64,000 nt of DNA from Panorpa germanica (GCA_963678705.1 OY783205.1:2604001-2668000), one strand, 5' to 3'; counted from the first letter of the stretch, positions 45,547 to 57,496 are shown. The notes: generated from the letters alone by a model not told the origin. A program made the numbers and translations.

Positions 45547-46430
45547 AGTAGTTGAATAGTAACAATCGCGTGCAAAGGTATAGTCAAATATAAAGTAGAA
45601 ACGTTACATACTCTCCATATGGATTAGTATTTGATTTTCGTAGAGACTGTACTCAATACATGTAATCTTTTACATACATACGTAGGGTAAATACGATGCA
45701 CTGTTGAGAAACATGGCAACGCTGTCCAGCACAATGAAACCACTGTAGTATAGAAATCTTTGCACTTTTTATACACAATATAAAGCGTTGCCCAGTTGCA
45801 ATAGTTCTTTTCACGTTCGTATTCTGTTTTAATAAAATAACTACTTTAAAGCTTTATATCATTTTTAGAAACATAATTAAATTTTATCAAATTCTGTAGA
45901 AAAGTGTTTTTACTCGTGAGATACCTTGTTGACGAATCTAATTCCTTAAAGTAAAATCTCAATTTGATGTAATATTTTGTACTTTTTTTGATTAATTGAA
46001 ATATTGTATTGTTTTGTTTATTTGTTCATTTTCTTTTATATTATTATGCTTTCTGTTATTAAATATAGTTTAGATTTGCTCTTTTGTTTTTCATATTCGG
46101 GTTTGAAGCGGTCTGTTGCAATTTCAGGCCACTTCATCTAAAGCTCTCAACCCAGCAACAAGAGCAAATTTAATTAATTTAAGAACCATCGTACTTGTAT
46201 TGTTATATGTATCCTATTATTTCAAATTGTTTGTTAATATAGTGTTAAAAAATAAAAACCCAGTATTTTTACTAAATAATAATCAAGAAAGTTCAGCGAA
46301 GGTATTTTTTTCACGAATTAAAACATCTACAACAAAACAGAACCAATCTTAATTTCTAAGAAACTAAAATGTATTGATACGAGTAAAGTTTAATATCAGG
46401 TATCAAATGTATAATTAATAATACTTCAGC
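45547..46430. other. Unmatched segment with a small ORF
   Basis: Absent from duplication copy 2. A TTTCAG acceptor-like site at 46126 precedes a 74-codon frame to 46352 with a hydrophobic segment (TIVLVLLYVSYYFKLFVNIVL), and ATTAATAAAG occurs near 46500. It could be an unrelated terminal exon or a chance frame; no family is recognised. Confidence 0.25.
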
Positions 46431-47213
46431 TTTATGTGGAATGATTGTTATGTAATCATCAACTAGATATAAGTTTTAATTATTATTCTTATTTCCTTTA
46501 ATAAAGTGTACAATATTTTTATAATAAGTTCTTTTAAATGTAAATCTATTATAAAAAGTTAGTAAATATTGAACCATAATAAAATAGAGGTATGTAATAT
46601 AAAACTAAACAAGAAGGAGGATATATTTATAGATATCTCTGGAATAAGAGTTAGGTACAGAAAAACCTGGTTATCTAGTATAAAAAGCAAAGTGACTAAT
46701 AAATCGCTCTCTTTTAGTTTTGTATGTGTTAGAGGTTGTAATATAAATAAACTTTAATTTTGTGTTGAACATAATTTGTTTCATTCCCTAGTAACAATAG
46801 CCTTGTGGTATTTATTTTAATATTCTACGTTCGATTTGAATATATACGAGACGACACATTTCTGAAAACTATTACCACATTCTGCGAGACCCGAGAGTCT
46901 CGTTTCTGCTTTCGATGACGTTATTTAAAATAAAAATGCTAGAAAAATAAACTAACAAGCAATATAAACGTTGAACCTTTTTTTATTACAAAAAAGTTAG
47001 GTCGTAAATTTACTAAATATGAAATCTGGTAAACAAACATCTGTTAAATATTTCATTTTATAATTTTGTCTTTTACAACATTTTGTAGCCGAACGGAAAT
47101 GAATATTTTAAGTGAAAATAAATGTGAATATAAATTATTTACAATGCGATTGTTTAAAGACATTTTAAGCTTCAGTTGCCGCAAAAATATCGTTGGGTAT
47201 AGGTGTTAGCAGA

Positions 47214-47431
47214 GTCAACCTGAAAAAAAGGCGAAATTAGATGAAAGTGATGATGCATTAAGTGAAAATGAACCACTTGATCAACAATGTATAAAAGAAA
47301 ATTCTTCAAAATTTAAATTTTAAAGTAAAAAACAACCACTACAAATAGATAATAATTTACATAGTAAAATAAAAACACAAATGATTTTAAAGTCATTAAT
47401 TCAAAACTTTGAAGAACTGCAAAAACAATAA
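47214..47431 (+). pseudogene. Exon-like segment, unrecognised
   Basis: After a GTTAGCAG acceptor-like site the frame reads PEKKAKLDESDDALSENEPL, continues to FKF and a stop, then stays open through SKKQPLQIDNN and ends ILKSLIQNFEELQKQ before TAA. The composition (nuclear-signal-like basic run, acidic stretch) looks protein-like and unlike the surrounding sequence. One internal stop suggests a pseudogene or a misread exon. No family is identified. Confidence 0.25.
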
Positions 47432-48889
47432 TTGTTATGTATCTACATACATTTTAACTACTACTATTGTAATTTTTATGTTATGTTATTAAATTATTAA
47501 AGTGTTTATAAATATTTTAATTCTATATATGTGCTATTTTCTTAATTTTTGCTGTTACTATCACGTAATATTTATTTTGACAGTTCTGATAAACGAGGTT
47601 ATATTTAAGTCTTTATATAACATATAAAGAAAGGCTTTCTAATGTTTTACAACTTTCATTTAATTTTTTTTTTTTCAATAAACTCAATAGTTTGAACATG
47701 AGAGAAGTTTTGAAATTTAGTTTTTAATAAACTAGAAATCATTAATTGCTTAAATATTTTTACCTCCTTGAGAACGGGTTGGGTTTAACTAACATTTTAA
47801 AAAATTGATCTAAAAACTATCTTTTAAAAAAATTAACTTACGAAATTGTAAGCAACACTTTTAGCGAATTCATGAATTTCCTACTATACTCTGAATTGCA
47901 CCTGAACTTGCAGTAACCGTTGCACTTTGTTTTGAATGAACTTTTAATTTTTTATGTTGCATTTGTCTTTTACGCAGCTTATTTGAACAATTTCTTCAAA
48001 ATGTTCTCTAGAAGTCATAAATGAAGCGTACGCAGGCTCGCAGTATACGCATAGGATTCGTGCAATGGAATGGAAGCGGAAAGAATGTCGTATACAGCGT
48101 TAATGACTGATGATTTTTATAATTATCTGTATGGATGTGCAATCACCGAAAATGGGCCTGTCTTAATTTACCTTTTAATAAGTTACCAACCAACTCAGAA
48201 AATATGCGAAATTCATCAAGCAAAATTATTAATTTTATCGGTTAGCGACAGAATAACATCGAACCAGGAAAACTTTAATTTTATTGCGAATTTAAAATTC
48301 ATAGTTCTACAAACTCGTAAGATAAGATAAACATAAGCTAATACGAAATTAAATTAAACACTTGAATGCGTATAGAAAATTGTTATCAAGAGTTCGATAA
48401 CGTCCAATAGTGAATTTGCACAAAGTCTTAGGCGACGGCCACACCAGTGCGACATCAACATGTGATATCTAACATTTATAAAGATACACGATATTTTTAA
48501 ATTACTCGTATGTCAGATGAGGCCTCACTCACCCGATTTCTTAGGCCGGGTATAGTAGAGTTTTCAAATATTAGTCCAATTTATCATGAACTTTACCTTA
48601 ATGTTTGTTTATACACTACTGTACTGACAGTTTTGTATATTTGTGTCGTTTTCCCATCTCACTGTCCCAAGCATCCCAGCATTGTCTGAAACTTTGCGAC
48701 ATGAAGTAGATCCAACTCTGATGTCCACACATATTATGAGTACTGGCGTATGAAATACATGCAGCATACATGATAAAATGTGCTAATACTACTATACCCT
48801 ACTGACAAATCTAGTTGCAAGGAGACAATTACAGTGTAAAAGAATCCTTAGGGCATTTCATTACATGTATTAAAATATTTATACTGTAT

Positions 48890-50105
48890 TGTATTGTATT
48901 TATTTTATTGTATATGTCTTTTTGGCCTTACAATCTCTTTACATTATTTTCTCATTTTCTTTTCCAAGTTAACAAATGTTAGGATCAAATTTAATTTATT
49001 TCTTTATGTATACATAGTAATTTACAATTAACAATCTATGTTTCTACAGTTTATCCTCCTTCTCTCTTTTCTTTTTCGTTACTTCTCCCATTCTTCATTC
49101 GTCCGCTTCAAATCACAAATCCTCTATTTTCTTTTAACTATCCTTCCTATCCTATCATTTTCCTCTTATATACTCCTCCTTCTCCGCTTTGTTTTCTTTT
49201 TTTCTTTCGTTTCGTCTTTTGTCGAAAATTTAATTCTATTATTGCGCTCATATCCCTTTCTTCTTTTTTTTATTCTTCCCTACTTTCGTCATCCATACTC
49301 TTCCTTCCCTCTTTAATTGCAATAACTCCTCCAATTTACTTTCCACTTTATCCTGACACCTGTACATAATGTGTTCTAATTTTTCCACTACCTTCCCGTA
49401 TATGCTACATAATTTCTCTTCTACTGATCTCATACGCTTCATTTCTCTTCAAGTTTTCATCCCTCTCCATTCCCCAGCCTAAATCATGTAATCATTTTCA
49501 CATCCTCTCCCCCTTTGTTTTCCAGGTACCGTGGGAATCCTTAAGCCCATGATCTTCTATATTATGTATTGTACCCTCCTTCATCCATTTTCCTCATCCT
49601 CTCCTATTGTTGAATCTCATCTCATCTCTTTCATTCGTCATGCTTCTTACCTCCCTACCCTCTGTCCTTATTCCATCTATTTCCGACGCTGCTATTCCAC
49701 TTCCTTCATAATACCTTCCCTTTATTTTCTTATCTCTTCTCCCTCTCACGACATCGTTCTTGTTTCTTTCTTCTCTTCTCATCCGTGGCTCTATTATCAG
49801 ATTATTCCTTTTTACTTCCTCCATTACAAGTAACCCGGAGTACACTTATCTGCCTCAGGAACCCATTTTATATATTTTCCTTGTACTGCCTGCAACTTTC
49901 TTCACTCTTTCCAGCTCCAGATTCCCACTTCATACGTCATCATGCTTCGTACTAATTTATCGAACAACCACCCTCTTCTCCGCCATCCCCATACCCTTCC
50001 CATCTCCACAGCGCCTTTAAGTCTATAAATAGTCTGTAGTCTATAACTACCTCCTTCGCCCTAATTTTCCTCTAGTTCTACCATTTCTCTGTAGTACTTC
50101 CTCAA
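48890..50105 (-). pseudogene. Purine-rich LINE, longest relic
   Basis: The minus strand gives pieces of a non-LTR reverse transcriptase: WLFDKLVRSMMTYEVGIW and IKWVPEADKCTPGYLL (about 49830-49960) and a C-terminal finger EKLCSIYGKVVEKLEHIMYRC (about 49340-49430). The reading frame is broken many times. It ends on the minus strand with GTAAGGCCAAAAAGACATA and an AATAAAATAAA tail near 48900. Plus-strand Phe/Ser-rich frames are by-products. Confidence 0.75.
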
Positions 50106-50647
50106 TTGCATAGTTCAAAATTCATATAGTGTTCATGGTCTAAATATTTATACTGTCTATCGGTAAATGCAAAAGCTTTTATAGCCCAGGGCTAGCCATA
50201 TGCGAGGTATATGCAACTGAGGGTTAGGATACGGAAATATTCCCCACTTAACTTAAAAAAAATTAAATGAATAAAATATTTTTATTCATAATAAAATGTA
50301 CCCAAAAGAATTGATCTGAATTTTATTAATTAATTTATTATTACTTTTTTAAGTACCGTATATGTAGTACCGACAAACCATGACGATTTGTTAAGTTACA
50401 TGTTACTCCGGATTAGACGTGTTGAGAACCTCTTCCACTAAATGTCACATAAATAGTGGATGTTGCACTGGTGTGGACGACGCATTAAAAAGGTAAATAT
50501 TATCTATTGTGCATTATGTATTAAGTGTCCTGTACGCTCCCATTGAATTTTAGTAACTTTATTCACGTAGTACTTTTCGTTCCGAACGTTTCTTTCGTTT
50601 AAACGACTGTTTGTATTTACTGTTCTTTAATTTCAATACTATTCGTA

Positions 50648-50688
50648 ATGGTAATTACAACAAAGACTGAAACCAACATACACATCAC
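50648..50688 (+). other. Exon 1 equivalent of the caspase C locus
   Basis: ATG at 50648 opens 13 codons (MVITTKTETNIHI) plus two bases before a GTAAGT donor, the same phase and the same closing codons (ATC AC) as caspase A exon 1. The ATG used in copy 1 corresponds to AAG here, and the start here lies 15 nt further upstream. Spliced to either acceptor near 52945 it soon meets a stop, so it now reads as a short upstream frame. Confidence 0.55.
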
Positions 50689-52943
50689 GTAAGTACCCAA
50701 ACAATTATTTCAATAACTAGAAAATAACTTATCTATTACTGCATAAAAGCTAAGCCAAAAAGTTACCAAAAATTACGAATCTATGTATATTACATCTTGG
50801 AAAAGTGTTAATAATCAAAAAATTAAGTTTTTATTAATTTATGATTTTAATATCCACAAAATAGGTCAATAACATTATATTTTGAAAATATTTTTAACGT
50901 GAAAGGAAACTTATGTTGCAAAAAGCCTAAAATATATGTAACAGTATTTAGCGAGATACTAGAAAGTAATATTTCATTAAAATTTTACCAATATTCACCT
51001 TAGATCAAAAGAAATAATTTTTTTCATACAACCGTCATGTAAATTTTCTCCTCTGTTATCCATAAATTCAGAGTATATTTTTGAATGTTTTTACATAAAA
51101 AATATTAAGTAATGACGAAGATATACGAAGGAACGTCGAGGATACAAAATCTCAAATTATAATTTCAAATTTCAAACTTCTGTTACAAGAATAACGATTG
51201 ATTCTGTTCGTACAGAAACACACTTTACTCTTGAGTGTGCAGATTTGAATTCAATTAGTTGTTTCAAACAGTTTGATTGAATATATTGAGTTTTTTTTAA
51301 TGGTACAAATTCAGTTCTTTTCATTTCAATTTTAGTTCTTAATTTATTTGTAATATAGCTAGCAACGCCACGTTTTCCTAAACGTTTTCCACATAGTACA
51401 ACATTTTTATTGATGATACAAACTATTACAAAAGAAGTACTAAGTAATGCAATAGGTCTGAATCGATTCTGCTCAGTTGGTACGACCAGCCTTTGCCGAA
51501 TTAAACTTATCCATTTTACCAGTAATTATATACTATTTGCAATTAGAAGTATATCGAGGCGAAGGCGGGCAACATAGAACCCCTAGATAGAATTAATTTT
51601 CCGTGGTTCCTAAGAAAATAAGATATTTTAGATGATTTGGAAGGCTAGTCAAAAAATGCAAGTGATTTCTCATGGTAATTGTGATAAAAGGGATTTCAGG
51701 TAGATTTGATGATATTTGTGAGGTGAGTAATAAAAAGGCCCCATATTAAGTACCTTTGAGTAAGGCTTAGTTCGTTACTGTTTGCAATGTTTATACAACT
51801 GGTGACGTTTTGACTTTAAAGTCAAAACCAGCACCTTGAGTCGATTGCTGCAACTAACTTCATCAAAACCACAAGATGGAACACATAAAAAAACATAGTT
51901 CACACACGCATTAAGATCAGTGTAATATTCAATTTGCTAGTTTGGTAGCTCAGTATATTTACCCATTTAATCTACATTTGAAAATATATTATTACTCGAC
52001 GATGGATCTTATAATGCTTTTGACTTGAATGGCGTATACTTAATGGTTACTTTATAGTGGTAAGTGCGATCCTATCTAACATCAACGAATAATACAACTC
52101 AAAATAAGGTTCTAGGTGCATTTAAGGCAGTCTAGAATTTTTTTAAATTCGATTTCTTCTCTTGATATTTCGAAAGTATAGTCTTTTAAGAATATAGAAC
52201 TGTTAAATTTTTGTAAGTATACGGACAATATTTTTGTTTCTACAGCTGTCTATATATAACACATACCATATAACAATATCCATTCTTAAAACTTTAATCT
52301 CATTTATTTCGAAACTACTTTTTACGGTATGATGTTCTAGAAAAAGACAACTATTCAACCGAATCGTTTGAAATTTAAATATGTTATTCACAACATCTAT
52401 CGTTGCAACAATAGCTAACATTGGAACTACATATAATTATTTTTTTATTTCAATAATTTCGTTTCTTTTATTAAATAACTGATAAAAGAACCCGGTTTTT
52501 AGAACTTCAATTTCAAAAGCCCGCCATTTTGTCAATTTTCAATTTTTTTCTTCTATAGTTCTGACCATAACTCTTACTAATTAATAATTTTCTTTTATTT
52601 CAAAAAAGTTTTTTTTGTATGTAGAAGAAGTGTAACAGTAAGCATAAGTTAAAATAACGTTTTTCATTAGTTTTATTATAAAAAAAACAATCCTCAAAAT
52701 AACTTAAATTTTCGAGCTCTAGACAGTTAAGTATAATATATTTTTTATGTAAATATGAGATCCAGATTATATAAAAAAAATAAATAGAATAGACACATTT
52801 CTAAAATAAATTACATTTTTTAGGTTGTTTATATCTTAGTCAAAGATTTGTATGTATTTTACATTTATTTAACAATATTGAAACGTAAATAATATAAGTT
52901 AACCTTGACAAAAATAACACATGAAGTTACTTTTTGTGTTTAG
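50689..52943. other. Intron 1 of the caspase C locus
   Basis: No coding sequence or named repeat. Its first ~350 bp match the start of caspase A intron 1 (AACTAGAAAATAACTTAT; TATTTCATTAAAATTTTA). Its last ~50 bp match the sequence before caspase B (AACCTTGA...ACACATGAAGTTA), so a caspase A-type domain is absent between two preserved flanks. Confidence 0.6.
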
Positions 52944-53134
52944 AGTGATATCCGGATGAAGATACTGGATGAGATAAACTGAAAATTTATAAAAAGAATT
53001 GAGTGAAAAAGTATCAGAAGCTTATTTAAATTCTGGTCAAATTGAAGAAGCTAATAAGAAGAAAATAAGCTAAATCATTAATTTCTAAATATAGATAGTG
53101 TCGAACCGGAAACTCTAGTTAAAAAGTGAAAAAG

Positions 53135-54209
53135 ATGGATTCACCGTTATACAAAATGAACCATCCTAGAAGAGGAGAAGTTATAATATTTAATCACGAG
53201 AAATATACAAGCCCAAGAATAAGTCCGAGAGACGGGACCCAATTTGATGAGGATAGCTTAATAAGAACCTTAAAAACCCTAAACTTCAATGTTACGGTTT
53301 ATAAAGATTTAACTAAAGATGAGATAAACACGACGATAAAAGCAGGTAAACTTAGATGCAGTTGTTTAAATGTGAGTGTGAAGGTAATGACTTCAATTGT
53401 TACAGCTGCTGTGAAAGACTACACGGACTGTGACTGTTTCATGATTGTTGTACTGACCCATGGATCGGACAATAATAAGGTTTACGCCAAGGACCAGGCC
53501 TACTCAGTGGATTATTTATGGAAATCGTTTACTGGTAAGGCTTAAGGATAACTGCCAAGAATTTCACTACATAACACTTGTAATGTACGAGTATATTATT
53601 TGAATGTGAATTATTGCACCTATATAATATAAATACAAACAAATTCTGTCCTCTACTTCTTCTTGTCTTACTCCCCTGCCATTATTTTCCATTTTCTTCT
53701 TCTCTGTGCCTTCGCGAACCACCTCCCTGTTTCAACAATTATTTTATTTTCTCATCGTTTTTTATCTTAAATTTACATTCACTTCTCATGTTCCAGCATC
53801 TCCTCTTGTTATCCGTTTTCTCTTCCTTGTCTATACCTACCCTACTTACTATGTCGTTTCTCTACTCCACACCTTGCTACTCATCCTTATTAGCTGAGTA
53901 CTCTAAAGAATCGTTATTTAGCAGTTAATCGTTATTAGAAGCAGCGTTAAGTTGTTGAAAACATGTCAACTGAATCGTTATTGCTATGTTATCGGGTATC
54001 ATATCGTTACCTTAGGGGTTCGGATAATGCTTAAAACACTTATAACATTTAAATGTACAACCTACATAATACATTACAAAAAATTATAAAAAAATTAATC
54101 AAATACCTCACATTGCATTTCTTAAATTACTGTTACTACATTTTCTTTAGATTTTACCAATGTATCAAATCTTTTTATGTAACTTATAATATTTTTATGT
54201 AAAATGTAC

Positions 54210-54296
<87 letters not shown>

Positions 54297-55611
54297 ATAT
54301 TTCATTTTTCTAAATTATTCTAGGTGATAAGGTACCATCTTTAGCAGGCAAACCGAAATTATTTTTTCTGCAAGCGTGTAGAGGACACCAGAGAGATGGA
54401 GGGAGCTATGCAACCAGTGATACTGATTATAATTATCTGCAAGTCTACACCATTCCAACTATGGCGGATGTTTTAGTGATGTACGCCACTGTGGAAGGTA
54501 TTTCACATTCTGTATTTTCTTTATGTTCGACATTAAGGGCCTTATTCTGTAAAGTATTTCCACCGGTGAAAAAATTTCATCGCTGTAAAAGGACGTCACA
54601 AAAGCGTTGATTTTTTATTTGGTATTCTGTAAGAAATTTCCATCGATTTTGTTTTCGTCGCTACAAAAAAATCGACCAAATTATAAGGTCGCCTTCAGCA
54701 GTGACTTTAAAATTTTTCATCGCTGTATTTTTGAGAACTGTCACAATTTGAACAATAATTTGCTGTAGTTGGAGGATTCTACGAAAAAATAGAAAATAAG
54801 TTAGTATTTATATGTATACATATATTTTTTATTTTTTTATTGACATTGCAATATTACAATCTATCCATAGATATAATAATATGTATACATATGAATATAT
54901 AAATATATCAGAAAGTGAGGTTATGTTGTTTGTCAATTATTGCTTCAGGTGAATGCTTTTTTACATAAATTGTGCATGGCCATTTGAAATTCTATTTATA
55001 ATAATTATTTCCCCACTGATTTTCCCGTTTTTCTTTTCGTAGATGCCATATTGACTTTTTTTAATAGATTTTGACATATAGGAATTATATAAACAACTGT
55101 CATTTAAAATATTTTATATTTTTTCCATTTAATACTTTGTCGTGATTGGTCAAATATCATCAATACCAGTTTATACTCTTTCACCGCTGTACATTATAAG
55201 GGCGGTGTAAAATTTTGCATACAGAAAACCACTTTAGATATTTTAAATACAGCGACCTTATTCTATCGATGAAAAATTTAATATTTCAACCGCTGAAAAA
55301 ATAAGATCGATTTTTTGAAAAGTTACAGAATAACGCCCTTAATATATGTATATAATTTGTTTGTAGGTTTCGTAGCACATAGGAGTAGGAGTGAAGGAAC
55401 TGTATTCATACAGGCAATTTGTAACGAGTTGAATGAGAATGCCAATAAAAGGCATTTAGAAGACATGTTGGTCAATGTGAAACGGAAAGTGGCTCTAAAA
55501 GTGTTTCCAAACGGTAAGAAACAAATGCCACAACTCAACTCAACTTTGACGCGTTACGTGTTCTTTGGAGATCAGCTGCACTTATTCCAACTTTTTGAAC
55601 ATCAGTTGTAG
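53135..55611 (+). CDS. Caspase C, prodomain-less, four exons, 252 aa
   Basis: Exons: 53135-53345, 53406-53534, 54324-54497, 55367-55611; 759 nt in frame. Paralogue of caspase B. The substrate Arg is in SPRDGTQFD, His89 in VLTHGS, Cys132 in FLQACRG, the p10 Arg in VAHRSRSEG, and the end is STLTRYVFFGDQL plus a short extension. The linker SDTDY may be the processing site. The region equivalent to the B prodomain (52945-53125) has several stops in every likely frame plus an 8-bp insertion (TGAAAAAG) just before the first usable ATG at 53135; an ATG at 53153 is the alternative. So it would be a catalytic domain without prodomain, or a young pseudogene. The 60-bp first intron has no stop and keeps frame, so retention would add 20 residues. 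Intron 3 is almost filled by a MITE. Confidence 0.78.
53640..53930 (-). pseudogene. Purine-rich LINE relic in caspase C intron 2
   Basis: CT-rich on the plus strand and placed like the 43.2-43.8-kb relic in caspase B. It has no intact frame and the plus-strand frames have low complexity. Confidence 0.45.
54213..54293. repeat. (AT)n microsatellite, ~81 bp
   Basis: Pure AT repeat in caspase C intron 2, ending 30 bp before the catalytic-Cys exon. The matching intron of caspase B has only GATATATACATAAC at this point (44093), so the array expanded after the duplication. Confidence 0.95.
54537..55338 (-). mobile_element. TTAA MITE, 802 bp, inside caspase C intron 3
   Basis: TTAA on both sides (54533-54536 and 55339-55342). 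It begins GGGCCTTATTCTGTAA and ends TTACAGAATAACGCCC. It is the reverse-orientation relative of 44720-45542 and fills most of the 869-bp intron. It is in a different position relative to the gene from the other copy, so the two insertions were independent. Confidence 0.92.
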
Positions 55612-56330
55612 GAAATTTCCAGACGCATTTGAGTGGTCGCCTAATTAAATTTTGAAAAATAATATTGTGTAATGATTATTGATTATAATAATCAATTAGT
55701 TATAAGTTTTTAAAACTATCATTATTATTCTTTAGTTGGTTATACTATGTTGTAATATTAAGTTCTGTTAAATGTAAATCTATTGCAACGTTTACCAGTA
55801 GAATTTGGTTCTCGGACTAAAACCAATCATTATTAGGAATAAGGGTATATTTTTTTATAGATATCTTTGGTATTGGGGTTAATCTGTAGAGAAGAAATGA
55901 ATACATTTCTAATATATAAAGCGATATAAGTATTAGCTCTTTTTTAGTTTTGTCTATATTAGTGACATGTCATTTATAAGCTATTTAATTTTTTTTTTTT
56001 AATATTTATATAAGTGCATCAACTTTTGATAGTTATTTGCACTTAAAACAATATATGCATTTATAGACATTTGTAATACATAATTTATAAATACGAGTAT
56101 GGTTATTTAAAAAATAAAGTTGAAATTGATAAAGTCAATAAGGTTTTTTAGACTTCCTCTGCTTTCAAATATCTGTTTATACTCTTCAGGCATATTTCAC
56201 TTTTTTCTGTGTGATGAGTACTTGGAGCGTTGAATATTGTAATATAAATAAACTATTATTTTGTGTTGAACGTAATTTGTTTCTTTCCTTAGTGACAACA
56301 GCATTGTGCTATAATACAATTATCAGGACC

Positions 56331-56624
56331 ACAAATGTGTAATTATTATTTATTAATTAGTCACAATATTAATTGAATATTTGCATAAGGATACGGATAT
56401 ACTTACGAGCACATGGTCAGGAAATGGAAAATAAAGAATAAGTAGAAATGAAGACAAACATTTTTTTTTATATCCATTTTCATTGCATCAACTGTTGATA
56501 GTTATTAGTACTTTAAACCACTTATAATCCGCTTATTCTTATAAAGCTGGGTTTCTGCTTTTTTTTTCTTTTTTATTCCTCTGTCTATTTTCTTTATCGA
56601 TGTTTTCTCTTTGTGATCAAGTTT
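56331..56624. other. Intergenic stretch
   Basis: AT-rich sequence beyond the duplicated block. No supported feature. Confidence 0.35.
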
Positions 56625-56765
56625 TTCTTTTTCATATTCATGATTATGCTTGCACATAACCAATCAAATCCGATTGTAACCAAACCCAGATAATATCGAA
56701 CCCGGAGACATAGTAGTCAGAGTCAAGTGTCAATGCTCTCGCCTACTGTATCGTCACAAACATTA
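56625..56765 (-). repeat. tRNA-derived SINE
   Basis: The minus strand has an A-box-like CAGTAGGCGAGAGCATT, then a B box GGGTTCGATATT, then TTTGGTTACAATC and GGTTATGTGCAAGCATAATCA, matching the bodies of the 6.5-kb and 39.2-kb copies. Confidence 0.65.
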
Positions 56766-57435
56766 TTAATTAAACGGTTCTGTAAATGGTAATTAAACAA
56801 ATAAATAAATATATTTGTAGGTTAATGTAAACAAATTAATGTGAAAAATTCAAGTTTTCAAACAGAGAGGTCATTCGCAATGCTTGACTACTAATAGAAT
56901 GAGATAGATTGCTTTTCCCTTACCCCGGGTAATGGATTCATACCCCTCAATATGGAAAAAATTATTTGTTCACAGTGAATCGTCTATTTAATATGCAAAT
57001 TGTATATTTAATATGTTCCTTTGCAAAAATTAGAATATTCAAACAATTTAGAAACTACAGGTATACAAGAATAATCGCTGATTCACCAATTAAACATCAA
57101 ATAATTAATGTTACTGATGCAGAAATAGCAAGTGGAAAAGTTATTACCTGTCATGTAGTGTTAAAATAACTTAAATATCATCAGTATAAACAAAAAATAC
57201 CAATATACAAGTAAATCAAACAATAAAAGTATTGGAAATAAGAAAATTGCTCTGGGAAGACAAATTAGATTGCTGCCATAGTAATTATTATATATGTACC
57301 ATAAAAGGACAGTGTGGATATCAACCAATATAACGTAAAATAATTTATGTTAATGAAAAACCATCAAGAAAAAGAAAATTAATTACTTTAATAAAATTAA
57401 TACGGCTTGTGTGCACGTAGAAACTATCCTCTTTA
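56766..57435. other. Gene-poor stretch with an unrecognised ORF
   Basis: A 67-codon plus frame at 56966-57169 ends INVTDAEIASGKVITCHVVL. A Cys-containing stretch follows at about 57250-57330 in another frame. I do not recognise either. On the minus strand this would be the internal side of the LTR-like segment, but no gag or pol is present. Confidence 0.25.
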
Positions 57436-57496
57436 GCTTCTAACACCAAATGTTACAAACTTGTAAGGGCGTGAAAGGGGGATGAAGGAAGTCTGG

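Larger units (their letters stand above)
33880..46850 (+). repeat. Segmental duplication, copy 1 (caspases A and B)
   Basis: Colinear, diverged similarity with 48000-56330: GATTAGCGACAGAATAA and ACCAGGAAAAC (35350), the GGTGTGGACGACGCATTA promoter-side block (37640), exon 1 and its donor (37890), the caspase B exons and introns, and 3' flanks around AATATAAATAAACTTTAATT (46740). The copy is longer because of later insertions and because it contains caspase A. Confidence 0.85.
48000..56330 (+). repeat. Segmental duplication, copy 2 (caspase C)
   Basis: Colinear with 33880-46850 from ATGAAGCG-like sequence at 48020 through GGTTAGCGACAGAATAAC (48240), the exon-1 block (50430-50700), a B-type caspase and the AATATAAATAAACTATTATTTTG 3' flank (56240). 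There is no trace of a caspase A-type domain between exon 1 and caspase C. Divergence is high, so the event is old. Confidence 0.82.
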
